Below, piece after piece: positions 11,983-22,667 of a stretch of 64,000 nt of DNA; the first letter of the stretch is position 1, and each line of letters starts with the position of its first letter. The notes under the pieces are model-generated. The model made no database searches. It saw nothing but the letters and a program-made list of their open reading frames with translations, and was not told where the DNA came from. Where the stretch lies: assembly GCA_026119935.1 (NCBI GenBank), contig JALRMH010000038.1, forward strand, positions 186,001 to 250,000. Direction: 5' to 3'. The position numbers and the translations under genes were made by a program. Origin of the DNA: Endothia cerciana. Taxonomy: Eukaryota > Ascomycota > Sordariomycetes > Diaporthales > Cryphonectriaceae.

Positions 11983-12436
11983 TCAACTAATGCGAGCCAC
12001 TTCCCAGCGAGAAGGCATGCTGTCGAGTGTATTGTGTATCGGCCGCGCCTGAAGGCTCTCCACTATCTCCTTGTCAATCCAAACGTGGCTGGGATGTGTC
12101 TGGTCGGCGTCCTGCCTTTCCGCCACAGTGCTGACCTTCTTCCCACCACCGGTGTGGTTGTGTAATACACCCTCCCCCCCCCCCCCCGCGAGACCGTGCC
12201 ATCTCGCGCCAGGCCGCCTTGCCCCCAGGGATCCCAGGCACAGGTGTTTCTCACGGATTCTTGCCCACCCGGCCCGCCAGCCCACGGATGCCCGTCACGA
12301 CAACCCACCCCGCCACGATGACGGTCACCGCGACCCTCAGCTCCCTGGCGACGGTGGCGACGGCCGGGCTGATGGTGACCGTGTGGATGTGATTGATGGC
12401 CCCCGAGTGTTCTGCCGCGAGGGCGAAGGACTCCAT
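11983..12436 (-). CDS. Small hypothetical membrane protein (model uncertain)
   Basis: Two-exon model, 12436-12269 and 12171-11983, 118 residues. The first exon starts MESFALAAEHSGAIN and contains one hydrophobic helix (VAVTVIVAGWVVVTGI) followed by Arg/Lys, suggesting a single-pass membrane protein. The second exon is a soluble tail (HPSHVWIDKEIVESLQARP). Donor GTGGGC is acceptable; the acceptor is a GAG at the end of a 13-15-base G run, which is weak and may hide a length error. In the same frame the sequence is open for 14 codons upstream of the ATG, preceded by a candidate acceptor, so a further 5' exon is possible. Not recognised. Confidence 0.4.
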
Positions 12437-12682
12437 CTCACCGGTCCTGTCTATGTCGTCTCTGGTGTGGTCAGACAAGATGGTAAGTCAGCGCCAGCTA
12501 TGCGAGAACGGCCCCAACCTGGTCTGGAGACAATGAAATGGTCAGGATGGGGGTAGCATCACGGATTGAAGAGGGACAAGAGTGTCGGAGGGCAGGTCGC
12601 GGCAGTGCAGCAAGGTCGATGACGAAGCTTTTCAGGGTTCACACGAGGGTTACTAGAGCGGTATCGACCATGTCCGGCGCCG

Positions 12683-12717
12683 GTTATTTAAATAAAAATA
12701 AAAATAAAAATAAAAAG
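12683..12717. repeat. AAAAT pentamer repeat
   Basis: Short run of TTATTTAAATAAAAATAAAAAT-like sequence with several AAAAT units; an AT-rich island in GC-rich surroundings. Confidence 0.8.
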
Positions 12718-12872
12718 GCTCAGAGGCGGGCGACGTGCCCGCCTCCCCAAGGTCCCCCCAAGCATCCAAATTCACACCGCGTAGCCATCTCAGGAACCAA
12801 ATTGTATCCTCTGCAACCTAGGTCTGTCCAGTCCCAACACGCACTCCTGGCCTCTGCAACACCTCACCGTCG

Positions 12873-12873
<1 letters not shown>

Positions 12874-12911
<38 letters not shown>
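12874..12911. repeat. GA microsatellite
   Basis: About 19 uninterrupted GA units. Confidence 0.95.
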
Positions 12912-12915
<4 letters not shown>

Positions 12916-13044
12916 AGCCCGTGCAGGTGGCGAGACCGCGCTGAGGGGGTCAAATAAGGTCGTTTTTGGGAGGCGGTTCTTTCGAGGATGAGATGATCTC
13001 TCTCATATGCGCCCTTCACTTCCCCGCACCTGGCAAATCCCGAA

Positions 13045-13412
13045 TCAAGCCCAGACCACACCGTCGTGGTCCCCCCCGACGTCGTCAAGCCTCCCCTCCG
13101 CCTTCAGCCGGTCCAGCGCCTCCTTGAACCTCTTGGTGACCGCCACGGCGTACTCCGGGGAGCCCTGCGGCGGCCCGACCTTGGCGGCGTCCACCCTGGG
13201 CCAGGGGATCCCGTATCACCCCCTCCGTGCCCGAGATGAGCTCCCGGAGGCGCCCGATGATCTCGTCCGTGTAGCCGCCGCCGAGGAGGGTCGGCCTGGG
13301 TGGGGAGTCCCAGTTTCCGCTGCCCGGGAGGCTGCTGCGGCTGGTGGGGACCCATTTCTGGGGGGGCAGGGGCAGCTCGCTGTCGATATTGGCGAGGAGG
13401 GCCACGTGGATG
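13045..13412 (-). pseudogene. Hypothetical protein, 3' exon with frameshift
   Basis: A strongly protein-like exon begins after a CTAG acceptor with a CTGAC branch site (13412) and reads VIHVALLANIDSELPLPPQ, then a Ser/Pro/Gly-rich linker and GGGYTDEIIGRLRELISGTEG. At about 13220 the coding signal jumps by one base to another frame (IPWPRVDAAKVGPP, then EYAVAVTKRFKEALDRLKAEG) which ends at TGA 13045. No intron fits in the gap. The break is therefore a one-base insertion: a real lesion, a polymorphism or a consensus error. A possible upstream exon ends near 13533 (donor GTTCAA, weak). Family not recognised; no known motif was seen. Confidence 0.45.
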
Positions 13413-16400
13413 ACTAGATTTGTGGTCTCACGTCAGAGCTGCCACGTGTGAGTTTGGGCTGCGCCGTGCAGGTTGCCCCGTGGGCGATTGGGCAGCCAGT
13501 CCTACAGATCGCTGGCCGCAATACAACGTGACTTGAACCTGCGACAGGCTTCCTCGGATGGTGATATACAGGGGGCTCTTTCCTTGGTTTCGTTCGGACA
13601 ATATTTGAGGCGTGCCATTCATCTCCCACGCGGTGGTCTTCCGTCGCTGTTCCCTCTGAGGGCTCAGGGCACACAGAAGCTCGTAGGACCACCCAACGTT
13701 CCTTCATATTTAGGCTTCATTTGCTCGACAACCACGCGTGCGATCTCGTCGTGGATCCCAGATACATAGGATAGGCGTCGCCTTCATTGACATCCTGCGC
13801 GTACTATATGGGGCAAAGGAGGAGGCTCTGGTCTCGATGATGATGGTGGCAGGGGCTCCATATGTAGACGTTGTAGTATTCACCACTCGATTATACACCA
13901 AATGATTAAGGTAGCCTCACAAAAGAAGACCTTCAGGTCTTACAATCCGGCAGGCCTAGTTGGTCCGTCTCCGGTCAGCCCTGAAGAGGCCTTCTCACGA
14001 GGGCACACAGCTGGTCAGGCCACCTAAGCCTGTTGCCGAAGGGCCACCGCTCCGGGTTGCCATTGCAGGTTCGAGTTCTATTTCGTAGATTCGGCTCCGC
14101 CGCCGTCGCGTAGACGCGAACCGCGTCTTACGTGATACCAACAGGCGCTCTCGTCGCGCCGGCTCTCATGTCGGTTGAGAATCTGCTGCATGTCCAACAT
14201 AATCTCGGGCGAAATGGAGGGCCGGCAGGCTTGCGGAGATATCTGAGTTTGCTCGAAACAAGAATGACGGGAGGGGGTTTGCCAAGGAAGTGGGACGTTG
14301 AGTTGGACAATACCAGAACAGAAGCCGAGAAAGACTTGGGAACAAGCAACAGGATTCAGATTCTTTTGCCTAGACATACTGACCGGTCTCTTCCTCAAGC
14401 TAATTAGGTCTCCAGTCCTAAGTTGCTCGCTTTTCTATCGAAGACTGTACGTGGAGGTACACTTGAGGCAGGGTTTGCACGCATACCGCCGCCAGCCACT
14501 GGAAGCAGCGAGGCTATCCTACAGTGCCTGGAGACGGCGCCGAGACATGAATATGACACCTCCTCGTAGTCATGGTGGGTAGGGTGCAAGTCATACCATG
14601 AAGAAATCTGGGAGATACAGACCACCCCCAACAGAAAGCACGAGGGCCGAGAAGAGAAAAAAAAAGGAGAGTCAAGAAATAAAAAGCGCTCGTCGTGGAA
14701 AGACGTACAGCCGGTATCCGACAGATGCTCCATGGACATAATCGCGAAAGCCTCCACTGGGCCTCCAAGCCATGCAGCCGGCGTTCTGCGGATGCTCTCC
14801 GCCTTCACCTTTCCTCTCCCCACCTGCACCCCGGCCTGTCCACCCGCGGCTCCGACATTGTCCATCGACGATGTCACGTACATAGCAGTATGTGGAGGAC
14901 TGCTACTGATGCCGACTACGCCCCCAAAGACGCAGTCTATTCCTCAGGTTGCGAGTGACAGGGCCGACCCCAGAGTGCTTGCTCTACTTGTCTTCTCGGA
15001 CAGAGCTCGCGGGGACTCCTCGATCAGCTGCAGAACCCTCCGGAAGAGCTATTCATGTAGGCCCCACCATCGATGGCGGGCGCCACACCACGGGCGCGCC
15101 AGATCTCTTTCGCCCACAGACCTGGCGCTGGACCGGGTCGTGCCCTTCGTCATCAGTCTCATTGGCACGCCGTTCCCCCGCGGTGGTCACAAGCCTTCGG
15201 ACACGGCGACGACGTGTTCGAGACTGCAGCGTATAGGAGTACGTTGCTTGTCCTTGGAATGCCGAGTTTGTCGCGGCAGAGTGGCGCCAATTCCATTTTT
15301 ATTTTTATTTTATTACTTTCTTCTTCTTCTTTTCCCGGAGGGGCGGTGGGGCGGACTGGTTGGCGCGTTACGAGTGTTCGCGGCGACGCATGAGAGGGAT
15401 GTCTCTGGCCAGCAATATTGTGGGGGCCTTGTTGTGCTGTTTGCTGGGCTGAGACTGGTCCATACCCTTGCGGGGTTGTTCTTCATTCCGGGATGTCACA
15501 ATGTCCTCGCTGTGAAGTGAGATATTTTTAGAAGAGGGGGGATGGCTATATAGCAATGTCTGAGGGGGCTACGGACAGGTGCCATTCTCCCTGGGGCTCC
15601 CCGAGGCCCGGCAAGAAACCACATGATCAAGTCGCTGGTTTCCATGCTCCTGGGTGGTATCGTTGATGGCCCTGACTGGCTCGCCACGATGTGCTGGTAT
15701 CTCGACATCCACAACGGGGAGCCCGGAGCCCTCGGAACCAGAGCCGGGAGGGCCACCGTTGACAGAGCAACCGTATCGAGGTCAGTTTCATAAGGACACA
15801 CGTGTGGTGATGAAGCGAGGAGTGCTGAGCGAAGTAAATTATAGTGCGGAGCTGAGAGGACCAGAGCCACGGACGCCGCGACGCTTAGTGACGACCGGAC
15901 AACCCGCAAAAGCAATCGCCTATGGCATGAGAGAACGGCGCCAATGGGAGAGACTCGATGGAACAGAACAGCCGACGATTCTCTCTAGCTGCTCGACCAG
16001 CGTGGGTCGATGCCCTGGAGGTGCAGCCTGGGGATCGCAGATCGGCTTGCAGTCTGGTATCTAGGCTGGCGTCGTACTTCTTCAGCTCCTACGACGAGGT
16101 CCACATGAATGCGCCAAGAGTTCCTCACTGGTCTAGAGTGGCCTGATGGAAGAATGGCAATCAGGCCATCTCCACGCCTCGCCCAGTAGATTCAAAGAAT
16201 ATGACACCAGATCTGCGCGAGCACATTCGCTCTTGCAGATCATGGATACATCTCCCCGGTTGAGGCCTAGATGTCTCGTCAAGCGTCGGCTCGCTTTTTT
16301 TCCTCAAGCAATAAGAAATAATTCGCAAGTTAGGAAAAGCTCCCGCCAGCCTCCTGCGTGGCGAAGCTCAATTGAGGCGTCTTTCGACCTCGGGACCACC

Positions 16401-16438
16401 CACTCACGTTCAAACCCGGACACGCAGCGCATATGCCT
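13413..16438. other. Sparse interval, no assigned gene
   Basis: Three kilobases without a supported gene. It includes a 262-codon plus-strand frame (14732-15520) that runs through a T/C-rich repeat and shows no recognisable domain, and some short coding-like islands near 14730-14890 and 15060-15210. A TTTTTA/CTT-rich microsatellite lies at about 15295-15335. Confidence 0.5.
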
Positions 16439-18092
16439 TCACTTCCGCACACAGAGATCGGAACGGATAATCCATTTCTCACCGGCGGTGACCTCTCTCC
16501 CTTCATGCTATTGAGTAGAACTACGTCAGCTGGGTAGGTCTGCGCGGTAAGGGCGGCGTACCCGAGACGATACGGAAGAAAGCGCCCGTTCGCCTCAGAT
16601 CTGTGATACGGGAGGACTCACCAGCATGCAATCGTCACCATGTTTGTGAAGGAGAACCATCCCAGCCTCGGGCGGGACAGCAACCTCTTCTTTTGCTGCT
16701 CTCCTGTCATAGGGGAAGAACACTGTCTCACCGCCTTGACATCCGTCGGCTGCGGAGGTCAGGTAGAGTAGCAAGGTCCATGTCGTCCTAGTGACGACTA
16801 GTCCCTCATCCGATTCGACTTTTACGATGTTTGAGTCGTCATCTGCGAGGGCATCGTCAGTGAAGCCGTGGTGAATAAGGATTTCGGTAGGTGAGGACAC
16901 CCCAGGTGTGTCGATCCTCGACTTCGAAGGTTGTGGCTTGAAATCGCTCATGGCGGTGTACTATGTGCTTCGATTCCATATGCAGGTCGGCAATCGCACT
17001 CTGGAGCCGCACGCAGAATGAAAAATGCAACAACTCCCACAGCAGCCGAGTAGCCCGAGCCGCCCACTTGAGCTTGTGTATGCAGAAACCAATCACGGCG
17101 TTCCCGCGTGTCCCCCTTGTCACACATCTTCATAGACTGTGAGGCTGTGGGAGTGTGGAGAACACCTCCCGTCTGCCATCCTCGTTAAGGCAGAGCTGGG
17201 CATTCGTGGCTTGCGCGAAGCATTTTGCTTGTCGACAGGGCTCGTTGGCTGTGACGTGACACCTCGAGACTCGTGCCAAGCTTTCCCCGAGACTCGAGGA
17301 GCCACTAGGGCAGGCAGCCGATCCGCAGAGCCTCAGGTTGTGCGAGGATGGCAATCGATCAAGCATTACTGATCTCGCGTCTCGAGTAAGATCGACGTCG
17401 TAGGAGACGCCAAGGATGCCGACAGGCATCGGGAATTGGGGAAACCACGACAGAATGCGATCCCACGGAGAATTTACCATAATTGATCGTGCGGACGTGA
17501 AATGGAGAGATCATAAATGAGAAGTGACAGAAGTGAAGGGAAATGATATAGATGCCTCGGAGTTTCACCTACAGTGAGCATCGAAGAACTGTCCGGGAGA
17601 GTACCTGTAGATCCGGATATTGGGAGACAGGCCTACAACGTCACCGCCCCTGAGTGAGGTGCATCAGCTATGCGTACTAGCTTGATGTACTTAGGAGCTT
17701 CCGCGGACGGCAACTCACCACAGACTGTTCCATTCGTCCGCCATCAAGACATCCTTGAGGCCCGTATCAAGCCACAACCTCTTGGCGAAAGCCTGGTCCT
17801 GCACCTGGAAGCGGTCGTTGACCCGGACGGCCTCCCCGCGCTTGGGCTTCCCGGGGGTCGTACTAAGTGGGAGAGCCCTCAGGAAGGAGACGTAATCCCG
17901 GCACAGCGACCTGGGCCAGAAGTTTCGGACGAGGAGAACCCTCGAGTCGAGCATTGGCTCGGGCTCGAGATCGGTCAGGGGCAGAGGCGGCCTAAAGGCA
18001 GGCCATGCGGGTGGAGGTACCGGGATCGGTGCTCCTGCGACTGGGTTCTTTGCCTTAGAGGCAGACTTGGTGGACCGTCTGTCCTTGGGCAT
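16439..18092 (-). CDS. 2-oxoglutarate/Fe(II)-dependent dioxygenase (prolyl-4-hydroxylase-like)
   Basis: Predicted 246-residue oxygenase that would hydroxylate a substrate using 2-oxoglutarate, O2 and Fe(II); the substrate is unknown. Exons 18092-17719, 17649-17573, 16842-16622 and 16507-16439 join in frame (741 nt). The double-stranded beta-helix ligands are visible: His150 and Asp152 in FFDAHYDDSN, His225 in the last exon (HEGREVTAGEKW) and Arg239 for 2-oxoglutarate. Other conserved parts are NIRIYRYSPGQ, WTLLLYLTS, GGETVFF and MVLLHKHGDDC. No signal peptide is seen; the N-terminus is basic (MPKDRRSTKSASKAK), so a cytosolic or nuclear site is likely. Intron 3 splits the H-x-D motif and is 730 nt, unusually long for this genome. 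Resembles a widespread fungal family annotated as oxidoreductase or P4H-domain protein. Confidence 0.87.
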
Positions 18093-19114
18093 CTCTGCCG
18101 TGGTGGATGCCCCGACTTTGTGCTCCCTCGCAAGGCTCGACCGACAGATTGGGTCGGCAATGTGGCGGATATGGGCCTACAGCCCGGTGGTGGGCGGCGG
18201 GCGATGGCTATTCGTGCGTCACTGCCTACTATGTATGTATGGTGACAGGCACCAGAGGAAGCCTCTCACTTGATATTCCGGCGGATCCGAGAGAGAGGTG
18301 GAGTGCTGTACGATTCTTCGATCGAAGGCTTGATGCAAGGAAAGGTTGCCAGCGTGGCGCGTTGTCCTGCCCTCCCGAGACGTTGTCTTTTCCTCCCGCG
18401 GTTCTAGCGCCGCGGCGGCCCTGTTGCGACTCGCGAGGAATGTTTTGTGATAACCCGCAAGGGCGGGGTGCGGTTGGGGCTGTGAGGGACAAGGAATGAA
18501 GCATGGAGCAGTCGTGGTGCTGAGTGGGTGGGTGTATTGAATGAATTTTCGTGACCTGAAAACCGTCTTCCCCACCAGGAACCCCTCCGCAGTTGTGCCG
18601 GGCCCGCAGCGCCTATGCTGTGTTGGGGTTCACGCACGCCGCACCCATTGGACGAGCCCTCACAAACAAAACACTTACGGCGAGATTATTATCAGACAGC
18701 TCATTGTGCATTGCGCTTTCTTCAGTGGGCGGTGCGTCTGCTGGACGGCTCTGTAGGATCTCAGCCTATCGCGACTGGGAGGGAACGTTGCCCGAAAAGA
18801 AGGAAAAGAAAAGAAGGGGGAAAAAGTTGCTTCTGTCCGGTCCCACACCATCCTTCCCATGCATGTTCAGCGTGGTCCCGGACTGCGCGTCCGCTGTCAA
18901 TCTACCAGTTTGCGAAAACACTGGCTGGCATTGAGAATGATAAACCGGGAACACCGACTTGCGGTCTGCAGACGCGCACCAGCGTTCTGTTCCCGCCCGC
19001 TCCGCAGGTATATCAGATCCTCCTTGCCTGCTGATAATAATGGTCGGTACCGGGCCCAGGTTCTCGTGCTTCGAGGCTAGACCTTCATAGACTCTTCTGA
19101 CTACCCGCCCGACC
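18093..19114. other. Divergent intergenic region
   Basis: Promoter region between the oxygenase gene (minus) and the hypothetical gene at 19115 (plus). No gene was recognised; a purine-rich patch (GAAAAGAAAAGAAGG-like) lies near 18800. Confidence 0.5.
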
Positions 19115-20053
19115 ATGAACTTCAGCCTGCTCAGAAGCCTCTATCTGGACTGGCACCTGCGAGTCCTGGGCTGGGAGGATCCATGCCCGGAAAACAACGT
19201 CATCCTCGCCTCCCCGCGACCCCAGCCTCGTGTGGTCACCTGTCAACATGTATTACAGGCGCTCCAGAGGCTGCCAGACCTGAGAGACCTCGAAGCCCTG
19301 CAGGCCAGGCAGCAGAAAGTCCGCCCGAGGGAAGACGTCGACAGGACGCTGAGGTTGTTCTGTCGATGCGCCGGTCCACCCCTGATCCGAGCCTTTGAGA
19401 TACTTGCGAAACTCAGAGAGACGCTGGACGCCCTGGGGCCGCAGGCTTCAGCAACCACCTTCTTCTTGCACCAGTACTTTGTGGAATCACTCGTTGAGGT
19501 CAGGAAGTGCCATGCAATCTGGGAGGTCAGCGTAGGTGACGAGGCGTTCTTCAAGAAACACCCGCGGCCACGATCTGTACGCTTTGAGTACCTCAGATAC
19601 ATGCTGCAGCTCTTGTATATCGTTGCCAACTTGACCTTCCCGGAGGACCTGCATGATTACCTGGAAGAGATGGGGAGGGTCCTGGGGCGAAAGGACTGGA
19701 GAGACCAGCTCGTCCTGGACAGCGAGGTGACCTATGAGCGGACCAGAAAGAGGTTGAGACCCGAGGTCATCGCGCCTGTGAGCCAATATCCCACAAAGTT
19801 CCTCCTGCACGGCCAGACGAGGTTGCGTCCTTTTCTAATCCACAACACCTCTGTGTATGGGCACCGGCTTATCGCAAACGAGTATGCCATACAGCGCAGA
19901 AAAGGTGTGAGACCTATGACGACGAGCTCCCTGGGTGGGGGAAGAGAAAGAGAGATAGAGAAAGGGAGAGGATCTCACTGACTTGAGTGACTAGATGCTG
20001 CGAAGGTGTACCTCAACCTAGGAAGATTCAACAACTGGGACCAGCAATGGTGA
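19115..20053 (+). CDS. Hypothetical fungal protein, 282 aa
   Basis: Two exons, 19115-19904 and 19995-20053, joined in frame by an intron with donor GTGTGA and acceptor GACTAG; the short second exon encodes AAKVYLNLGRFNNWDQQW before TGA. The protein is soluble, rich in Arg, Leu and aromatic residues, and has no signal peptide, membrane helix or coiled coil that I can recognise. Features include a basic KKHPRPRSVRFEYLRYMLQL segment and a Tyr/Trp-rich C-terminus. The ATG (GACCATGAAC) follows a typical leader. Codon use is like that of the neighbouring genes, so it is very likely expressed. Function unknown. Confidence 0.72.
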
Positions 20054-20587
20054 CGATGGCGGTGGCAGGTAACGGCAATGGTGCGGATGCCGGTGGGGGA
20101 TGTCGGTGCCGGTAGTGCCATGTCTACGAATCTCCTCAGCAAAGGGAATGATGTTTTTGCCGATTGAGTTTGGGCAGCCGGGTCGGCAGGAAACGGCTGT
20201 TTTACCCCTTCAGCTCTGTTTCTCGCGGGAGAGAGGCTGTGTGAGTTTGGCGTTATGGAAAGGCGAGGATAGCTCTGGGCACGGGAAATGGCTTGAAGTT
20301 GCTTTTCTGAGATACCTCTTATAATAGTATAGCGCGTAGCACCATATTAGCCGCGATAAGTGCATCGTCCCGTTAGTAGGCTTATGTGCCCTGCGGGGCG
20401 GTTCCCCAAGCTGAGGAGCTACCCCGAAGTCAAACAATGTTGAAATATGGCCAGCAACAGCCGATCGGCTGTTTTTATTCCCCCCCCCCCCCCTTCGGTC
20501 TCACCGCAGGGTACTGAAGGTAGTGCCGCCGCCCCCTTCCCGAGACGCCACACTTTCGTTGAGGTTATCTCCATCATTCGGAGCGAG

Positions 20588-21328
20588 ATGGGCTGGGGCT
20601 GGCCTTTTTCCTCAACGGCTGAGGCCAAGGGCTCCGAGACACCCGCGTTCCCAGCATCAGCCACAGCATCGCCTACCCCGAGTGAAGAGCAGGAACGGCG
20701 CAGAAGGGACCTCGACCTCCAGAGATACCAATTGGAGCTGATGCGTCTCGAAAAGGAGGAGCTGGAGAGGCTCATCAAGCTGCGACGACAGCAGGACGCT
20801 CTACAGGCCCCGCGAATATCGCCTCCGGCGCAGGTCGTGCAGCCACCGAAACAGCCCGAACCTCCACGGACACGCGAGGACAACATTCGTCGCGGGGCGA
20901 AGCAGCTTGGTCTATTCTTCGCCGGTGCAGGCTTTCTCACGGCTTCGGCACTCATCTCTCGACGCGCCGTCGCCCGCAGGATGGTCGATGCCTATCCCAG
21001 ATTCTACCAGCCGAGCCACCACGGCCCAAGACCACCGCCACGCGCCCAGGCAGAGAAGGGTGAGGATCAGCTCGTGGCGGTCGAGGCCTTGGGCCTGGCT
21101 ACATTGAACGTGTTCAGCTTCGGGGTCATGATGACGGGCGGCATGATGTTCGCCTTCGACATCTCGAACCTAGAGGACCTGAGGAGGAAGGCGAGGAGCA
21201 CACTATACGGGGCGAATGGGGTTGTAGATGATGCAGCGGAACAACAGGTGGAGGAGTGGATTGCCGATGTCCTATCGAGGAGGGACAAGAGAGAGGACGG
21301 GGCGGACTCCCAGAACAGAAATGGCTAA
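20588..21328 (+). CDS. AIM11: Aim11-family mitochondrial membrane protein
   Basis: Single-exon gene of 246 residues. Aim11 proteins are small mitochondrial membrane proteins whose loss alters mitochondrial inheritance in yeast; the biochemical role is unknown. Visible features: N-terminus MGWGWPFSS, a Glu/Arg-rich coiled-coil-like segment (RYQLELMRLEKEELERLI), the first membrane segment in GAKQLGLFFAGAGFLTASAL followed by ISRRAVARR, the YPRFYQPS signature, and the second segment EALGLATLNVFSFGVMMTGG followed by FAFDISNLEDLR. The frame is open upstream to an ATG at 20447, which would add 47 residues including a poly-Pro run encoded by a C13 tract; the downstream ATG is preferred because MGW is the family's usual start. 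Confidence 0.88.
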   Translation: MGWGWPFSSTAEAKGSETPAFPASATASPTPSEEQERRRRDLDLQRYQLELMRLEKEELERLIKLRRQQDALQAPRISPPAQVVQPPKQPEPPRTREDNIRRGAKQLGLFFAGAGFLTASALISRRAVARRMVDAYPRFYQPSHHGPRPPPRAQAEKGEDQLVAVEALGLATLNVFSFGVMMTGGMMFAFDISNLEDLRRKARSTLYGANGVVDDAAEQQVEEWIADVLSRRDKREDGADSQNRNG

Positions 21329-22156
21329 GGGCAATGTGGGCGGACTGGCGTCCATCTCCCCTCCATGTGGGCAGGCAGTTCTCGACTCGATCATTACGTC
21401 GGGTGCCAGTCCCCCGTCTTGGACCGGTAATGTCCTCAAGGGATTCCTAGACAACCTTCATCGGCATGTGGGCCATAATTGCCCCGCCACCTGCATAGCT
21501 CAAAGAAGGCCTGCGGTGCATCTAGCAGGTCTCGGGTGTCACATTTCCAAAGGGCTTCCAACTTGAAATCAAGAAGTTCACTAGTCCGCGAGGGCCAAGC
21601 CAATGCGGCTCATTTCGAAGCAGCCTTGCGAGCTTAGAACCTGTGTTTCGGCGCCGCCGATGTCACCTCTGCAGGCGCCTAGCTGCTTTTTTTACAAACC
21701 CCAGGGATTAATTTTACCACCTCGCTCCCGAGGCTGCACATACAGACTCCCGGTTCAGCCTCGGTGGCGAAGCGGTAGAATTGATCCCTGGAGGTGGTAC
21801 ATGTCCCTACATTTAAGACCGCGATGGTACCCATTACCACAGGGGTCGACCAAATAGGTCTGCCCTTTGAGTTCCTTGTAATGCTGTGTTTATCCATGAC
21901 ACAGGTCTTCCCTTGAGCGACATGTCATGTGGCCTGATGGCTGGACCGATCTCCACAAAGATCTTGGATCTGGATCCCGTGCTTGACAGGGCCAGCAGGG
22001 GACTGACGATCTGTAAAACGACAGGTGCCAGCCAAGCCCATATACATCTCCGCGGCCCGCAGAAGTGGGTTTGTGCTCGCTCCACAGCCGCCTCCACTTG
22101 TCGTGGCATCACTATCACATAGTATATGCTTGTTGCGCACCCCCCGAACAAGAGAG
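21329..22156. other. Intergenic region
   Basis: No gene recognised. Short open frames lack coding character. Confidence 0.5.
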
Positions 22157-22379
22157 ATGCACACCCCTGCCCAGCTTAATACAAGCATGAAATACCGACC
22201 CTCGGATTTTGAGGATCGATACGACAAATATTCACAGAAACTTCAGAACACCTCAGAATATGACCACTCTCAGAAGTGTTCCTGCCGGCCTTGTATCTTC
22301 GGCCATGAAGGTATGTGGTTCAGGCTTCCTAAATGTGATTTGAACACTTTCCCTTTGAGTGCCAGGGAGTCTCTTCTAA
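22157..22379 (+). CDS. Possible small protein, 55 aa
   Basis: A short two-exon model: 22157-22310 and 22366-22379, donor GTATGT, acceptor CCAG, TAA stop. The first exon has protein-like composition (KYRPSDFEDRYDKYSQKLQ, then the Cys-rich KCSCRPCIFGHEG). It could be a tiny gene, an upstream reading frame or a 5' exon of the gene at 22668, but no splice that joins it in frame to that gene was found. Low confidence. Confidence 0.25.
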
Positions 22380-22462
22380 GTGTACTTTGATTGTTTTTCC
22401 TTTTGGGGCGAGGGTCCCTCATGTGTGATATCGACACCATGGACGTAGCGCCTGAATCGGGT

Positions 22463-22500
22463 CTGGATCTGGACCTGGATCTGGACCTGGACCTGGACCC
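22463..22500. repeat. CTGGAY hexamer repeat
   Basis: About six imperfect copies of CTGGAT/CTGGAC (TCTGGACCTGGATCTGGACC and so on), a short minisatellite 170 bp upstream of the next gene. Confidence 0.85.
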
Positions 22501-22667
22501 AGGATTTTGTATCTTGTGTTTCGGGGATCCCCTTTAAGGGTGGACATCGGCTTCTGCCTGCTTGGCTCATCTTCCCGTCTTTTATATAAAACCCAGCTTA
22601 ATCGGTCGCAAGTCTTGAATCTTATTTTATTCCTAGGTGTTCATACACTCCGCGGTAGTAGTCGACC

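Noticed and set aside
14040..14110. GGTTCGAGTTC motif resembling a tRNA T-arm
   Set aside because: The five-base stems around the loop do not pair and no matching D-arm or acceptor stem lies upstream.
14732..15520. 262-codon plus-strand open frame starting MDIIAKASTGPPSH
   Set aside because: It runs through a TTTTTA/CTT microsatellite, composition shifts abruptly and no domain is seen; long open frames are common by chance in this GC-rich DNA. Kept only as a note in the interval description.
16439..16514. Plus-strand open frame overlapping the last oxygenase exon
   Set aside because: The minus-strand exon encodes the conserved HEG...IIRSD end of the oxygenase, so the plus-strand frame is a shadow.
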